DNA of 16,470 bases, taken from the NCBI GenBank assembly GCA_934444645.1, contig CAKSCV010000034.1, forward strand, positions 1 to 16,470. The letters are read 5' to 3'. The notes beneath the pieces are model-generated. The model was not told the DNA's origin. It saw only the letters and a list, made by a program, of their open reading frames with translations, and searched no databases. This document shows, in pieces, positions 13,812 to 16,470 of this stretch. Position 1 is the first letter of the stretch. Every line of letters begins with the position of its first letter. Both the position numbers and the translations under genes were made by a program. The stretch comes from an uncultured Eubacteriales bacterium. Lineage in GTDB: Bacteria; Bacillota; Clostridia; Oscillospirales; CAG-382.

Positions 13812-14697
13812 GAGAAATCAGTCGTTCTTTTATCAAATTCACAAAGCTTTGCGGCTCCAAGACCTTGACATACGGGCCAAAAGACAGCACACGAATCACA
13901 ATCTCGGTCTCATCGTTCTCGTAATACTTCAGGCGCAGGATATACCTGCCATCGTCCGTTCGCTCTGCTTGCTTTTCAAAATGCGCAAAGTGCAGCATGG
14001 CTCTCTCCAGAGCATTGCGCTCATCTGTTATCAGCAAGGTGAGATCCTTCCGGCACTCTTCTTGAGGCTTCTCATGCCACGGTTCATGTCCGTTATAGAA
14101 GTCGCAGCTTACAACTCTTCCGAGATTAAACTGCTTAAATCTGCATCCGGTTGCCAATATACGGATCTTGTCGTCCTTTACCGAATACTCAAACTCCTTT
14201 GGATAAAAGCGGATACACACTTTTTTGCCGTGACGATTCACCATAGTAATTCGAACAGGACGATCGCTCCGTATAGCCGAAAGCATCAGTCTGAAATGCT
14301 TTCTGTATGCCTCGTCTTCAAAAGGATCTCCGTCACTGTATTGGTCGTAGATTTTATAGTCATCCCTTGTGAAGAGAGGCTCCACATCATCAAGATCGGG
14401 AAACGCGACATCAAACAGTTTAACGCGGGGATCTTCAGATATTGCCTTCAGCCACCGTTTTTCCAGATTGGTCAGGGGCATGGTGGGCTTATGTAACAGA
14501 ACCGGGGAAAGATCCTCGTGAAGCAGCGGCCATTTCCCGGACTTCAGCGCAGGAAGAATGGTTAAGACGCTCTCGGAAAACGCTTCTTCCATAACACAGC
14601 GCTGCAAATCCTTCTCCGTTGCTTCAGGGTTAAACGCTGCTTCAATGATTTTTGCAACCGTATTGTAGTAAACGGAGTATAACTCACTGAAAATCAT
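13789..14697 (-). CDS. WYL-domain protein without a visible HTH
   Basis: A 302-residue protein. The first ~130 residues are helical and acidic and show no clear helix-turn-helix. Residues about 138-212 form a WYL domain (PVRITMVNRHGKKVCIRFYP, then YSVKDDKIRILATGCRFKQF), and residues about 215-298 the C-terminal extension common in WYL proteins, ending GPYVKVLEPQSFVNLIKERL. WYL domains bind nucleic acid or nucleotide-like ligands and usually control defence or stress operons. The start ATG overlaps the stop of the upstream WYL gene by 4 nt (ATGA), so the two products are probably made in equal amounts and may form a hetero-oligomer in which only the partner contacts DNA. Confidence 0.88.
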   Translation of the reverse strand: MIFSELYSVYYNTVAKIIEAAFNPEATEKDLQRCVMEEAFSESVLTILPALKSGKWPLLHEDLSPVLLHKPTMPLTNLEKRWLKAISEDPRVKLFDVAFPDLDDVEPLFTRDDYKIYDQYSDGDPFEDEAYRKHFRLMLSAIRSDRPVRITMVNRHGKKVCIRFYPKEFEYSVKDDKIRILATGCRFKQFNLGRVVSCDFYNGHEPWHEKPQEECRKDLTLLITDERNALERAMLHFAHFEKQAERTDDGRYILRLKYYENDETEIVIRVLSFGPYVKVLEPQSFVNLIKERLISQKSCELK

Positions 14698-15932
14698 TGT
14701 GCGTCACCTCCATCAATTCCGTACATCCGGTACATTTCCTGTATATCTTCCTTAAATTGGTTTTCTGCTGTACGATTGGAAAAGTTCATCTTTGTGATAC
14801 GAGAGATAAACGTGCGTATCCACGGCAGCATTTCTGTTGTGTCAAATACCTCTGCAACATACCGGTAATGGTTGTCATCTATTTTTTCAACATGCCCACA
14901 GCGTTTTTCTCTCTCCAGCCGGCGAACAATAAACGGCTCATCGTCTTCAATCTTTACCTCAAACTCGACATGCTCCACATACTTGATATTCCATTTGCAG
15001 TTCACGCCCCACATATGTGCTTCAACCTTGCTGAGCGAGGCGCGTAATGCATCAAACCTTTCGCAAATTTCATCTTCAATCCTAATGTTGGACAGATAGT
15101 CCAGACGATAGGAATTCAGGTGATTGGCTTTTTCATGAAGTGCCAAAAGATTCTGTCTTCCGTTTTGAGCGCTTATGTAGATCTTGAGCGGAACTAATCG
15201 AACCGTTCTAACCTCGTTTGCATGCTTACCCAAATTGTCAACGGTGATGTAGCGGTGACCATGAATAGCCTCAAACAGTGTGGCCATGACATCACTGTCC
15301 ATTGCCTGCGTTATGTAGTGGTGCTTAAAGGAAAACAGCTCCGGATGCTCTTGTTGCTTGTCCTGCAGGAATGAGCCGACAACGCCGCACGGAGCCACCT
15401 CGCTGAAAAAGTCAATTACATCGTTCAATGCAGTAATGTCCGTATCCGGAGCTCTGCTGTACAGGATCTTTCGCCCGTCTTTCTCAAGCCGAATTATACC
15501 TTCTTCGACATATTCTTTGAGTTTCTTTCTCAAAGTTGATTCATCAAAGGTCATACCGGAAGACAGCCGTTCATCGATTTTTTCAATCAACTCTGTAAGC
15601 GTCATTTTCGTTTCAAGATCATAGAGAATATCAAAAATTGCGAAATGCAGCGTTATATCTCCGTCTGTAAAGCTCTTAGCCTTCCAAGCCTTATAAAAAG
15701 GATTTTTTCGGGTTACCCGACTATCGACCGACAAGAAAACATTTTTTCCTTCCGGCGTTTGAGTAAAGCCCATGTAATCTCCTAACCAGCTTTCAAGCCT
15801 GCGGCGCTCATCATCATAGGAACGTGCACTCTTGAAATTATATTCTGTTCTGCTCTTAAAGCCATACACATAAAACTCACGCATATAGGCTCTGACTTTT
15901 TCAAAGTTTTTTATGAGTTCGTTATAAGCCAT
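14694..15932 (-). CDS. HTH-WYL transcriptional regulator
   Basis: A 412-residue protein, with the start taken at 15932 because AAGGAGGTG (15947-15939) lies 6 nt upstream; a longer frame from 15998 would read through that site. Residues about 85-160 look like a winged helix (LTELIEKIDERL, then LRKKLKEYVEEGIIRLEKDG). Residues about 220-285 are a WYL domain (GHRYITVDNL, VRLVPLKIYISAQNGRQNLL, then SYRLDYLSNIRI). The C-terminal ~120 residues form the WCX-type extension (HVEFEVKIEDDEPFIVRRLE, then MLPWIRTFISRI). WYL regulators of this layout control phage-defence and damage-response loci by sensing a nucleic-acid-type ligand. Here it leads an operon directly upstream of the RNA array, and it is the best candidate to control the array promoter and its own. 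Confidence 0.9.
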   Translation of the reverse strand: MAYNELIKNFEKVRAYMREFYVYGFKSRTEYNFKSARSYDDERRRLESWLGDYMGFTQTPEGKNVFLSVDSRVTRKNPFYKAWKAKSFTDGDITLHFAIFDILYDLETKMTLTELIEKIDERLSSGMTFDESTLRKKLKEYVEEGIIRLEKDGRKILYSRAPDTDITALNDVIDFFSEVAPCGVVGSFLQDKQQEHPELFSFKHHYITQAMDSDVMATLFEAIHGHRYITVDNLGKHANEVRTVRLVPLKIYISAQNGRQNLLALHEKANHLNSYRLDYLSNIRIEDEICERFDALRASLSKVEAHMWGVNCKWNIKYVEHVEFEVKIEDDEPFIVRRLEREKRCGHVEKIDDNHYRYVAEVFDTTEMLPWIRTFISRITKMNFSNRTAENQFKEDIQEMYRMYGIDGGDAQ

Positions 15933-16155
15933 AGAATACACCTCCTTGCTGTAACCATCTGACAAAGAACTGCTTATTCCGGGAACAGCTCCCGTCACAA
16001 TTAGTGACTATATCGTACCTCTGCTTTTTATTTTTTTCAAAAATTGACACAAAAACACATAACGCTGCCGGCGTATGACATTCTCTGTGTTCGCCTTTCT
16101 CATCGACATCAAGATTTACCGAAACATACGCTTTTCGGCAGCTTGAGCAGTTCAT
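15922..16155 (-). CDS. Possible small Cys-rich (zinc-ribbon-like) protein
   Basis: A 77-residue frame with a good Shine-Dalgarno (GGAGG 6 nt before the ATG). It contains MNCSSCRK, EHRECHT and TNCDGSCSRNK, so several Cys pairs could bind zinc. Its end overlaps the start of the WYL gene by 11 nt and contains that gene's Shine-Dalgarno, a usual operon layout. Against it: a promoter-like TTGAAA-17-TACGAT lies inside the frame, and the last third could be read-through of a leader. I recognise no family. Confidence 0.45.
   Translation of the reverse strand: MNCSSCRKAYVSVNLDVDEKGEHRECHTPAALCVFVSIFEKNKKQRYDIVTNCDGSCSRNKQFFVRWLQQGGVFYGL
15994..16040 (-). promoter_or_regulatory. Promoter with start-site palindrome for the WYL operon
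   Basis: Minus strand TTGAAA (16040-16035), a 17-bp spacer, TACGAT (16017-16012). Immediately downstream GTCAC-TAATT-GTGAC (16008-15994) is a perfect palindrome at the predicted start of transcription, suiting an autoregulatory operator. A second hairpin CGGGA/TCCCG follows at 15994-15980. Confidence 0.5.
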
Positions 16156-16208
16156 GAGTTGCCTCCGTTCATAGAATAGTTACCTGCTTTCGACACGAAT
16201 TTTCTCAG

Positions 16209-16244
16209 TATGATTGACACACGCACTGTTCGTGTGGTATCATA
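16209..16244 (+). promoter_or_regulatory. Promoter with built-in palindrome, upstream of a GNAT gene
   Basis: TTGACA (16214-16219), 18 bp, TATCAT (16238-16243). The promoter is covered by a two-part inverted repeat: TATGAT (16209-16214) and CACACG (16218-16223) mirror CGTGTG (16231-16236) and ATCATA (16239-16244), centred at about 16227 between the -35 and -10 boxes. This placement is typical of repressor operators. Confidence 0.55.
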
Positions 16245-16282
16245 ATTACGAACAAAACTATCGTGCAAGGGAAGATAGCGCG

Positions 16283-16354
16283 ATGAACGCCGAACAGCTA
16301 TCCAAAGTCGGCAGCGAGCAACGTCGGGCATCAGGCGCTTGCGGCGTGGGTTGA
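16283..16354 (+). other. Possible short leader reading frame in the GNAT 5' region
   Basis: An ATG at 16283 follows AAGGGAAG by 8 nt and opens a 23-codon frame ending TGA at 16352-16354. It sits between the palindromic promoter and the GNAT start at 16405. It may be a leader peptide or chance. Nothing else is evident in 16245-16404. Confidence 0.25.
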
Positions 16355-16404
16355 TGGACTTGAACTTTAAGAGACAGACAAATCGGAATTTGCAGGTGTG
16401 ATTG

Positions 16405-16470
16405 ATGAGAATTGTAGAAGTTACAGAAAACAAAAAACAATATCTTGATTTGCTCCTATTGGCGGATGAG
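16405..16470 (+). CDS. GNAT-family N-acetyltransferase, N-terminal fragment (cut by window end)
   Basis: Only 22 codons are in the window: MRIVEVTENKKQYLDLL, then LLADE. This matches the beginning of small clostridial GNAT acetyltransferases (I-x-E-x-T-x-x-N-x-x-x-x-L-D-L-L-L-L-A-D-E). AGGTG at 16394-16398 precedes the ATG by 6 nt. The gene diverges from the WYL operon and lies behind the palindromic promoter. Substrate unknown; the identification rests on a short stretch. Confidence 0.6.
   Translation, partial: MRIVEVTENKKQYLDLLLLADE

Noticed and set aside
13585..14496. Plus-strand open frame of 303 codons
   Set aside because: It overlaps the RNA array and runs antisense to the WYL gene, lacks a ribosome binding site, and its translation has no family character. 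The minus-strand reading has clear domains.
14694..15998. Longer HTH-WYL frame starting at 15998
   Set aside because: The extra 22 residues span the strong AAGGAGGTG site and have no domain character.

Overview
The window looks like a chromosomal accessory region of a clostridial Firmicute, probably a gut Oscillospiraceae or Eubacteriales-type organism. The reasons are strong AGGAGG-type ribosome binding sites, sigma-A promoters with 17-base spacers, BspA-type LRR_5 surface proteins, an S-layer-homology (SLH) protein, a mid-range base composition judged by eye, and a lipid-type GT4 glycosyltransferase. The assignment is inferred from gene content only.

Left part (1-10400). Bases 1-460 are non-coding and rich in palindromes, including an 80-bp tandem repeat and three contiguous hairpins. 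Next come an HTH/P-loop NTPase/CYTH fusion gene (+) and, converging on it, a large double-HTH XRE-type protein (-). The XRE gene shares a mirror-symmetric divergent promoter region with a two-gene operon of secreted LRR_5 proteins, the first of which carries three SLH repeats. After a strong terminator there is a consensus promoter driving a short, structured, unidentified RNA. A GT4 glycosyltransferase and a translationally coupled pair of small membrane-anchored proteins follow, the first of them DUF5412-like. A scar of an IS3-type transposase (10300-10398) marks the boundary to the next region.

Right part (10400-16200, all minus strand) is the most interesting segment. In transcription order it holds a possible small Cys-rich protein, two overlapping WYL-domain regulators, a ~560-nt non-coding array, an RtcB-type RNA ligase, and a DUF2828 protein (TROVE/Ro60-like with a vWA MIDAS). 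The array contains at least five tandem RNAs of 85-119 nt. All share the 5' signature AAAG-N6-ACAGCRA and a 3' CUUG. Their terminal stems differ in sequence from copy to copy but always pair, which is covariation within one locus. One unit has an almost perfect tRNA core with a CAU anticodon but no normal acceptor stem; another folds like a cloverleaf; a third has a TTCAAGT T-arm. A promoter and a 6+6 inverted repeat sit just upstream of the array. The architecture resembles the Rsr/Y-RNA/RtcBA RNA-repair operons of proteobacteria, but uses DUF2828 and a tRNA-mimic array under WYL control.

The window ends in the start of a GNAT acetyltransferase gene (+), divergent from the WYL operon and behind a promoter carrying a palindromic operator-like sequence.
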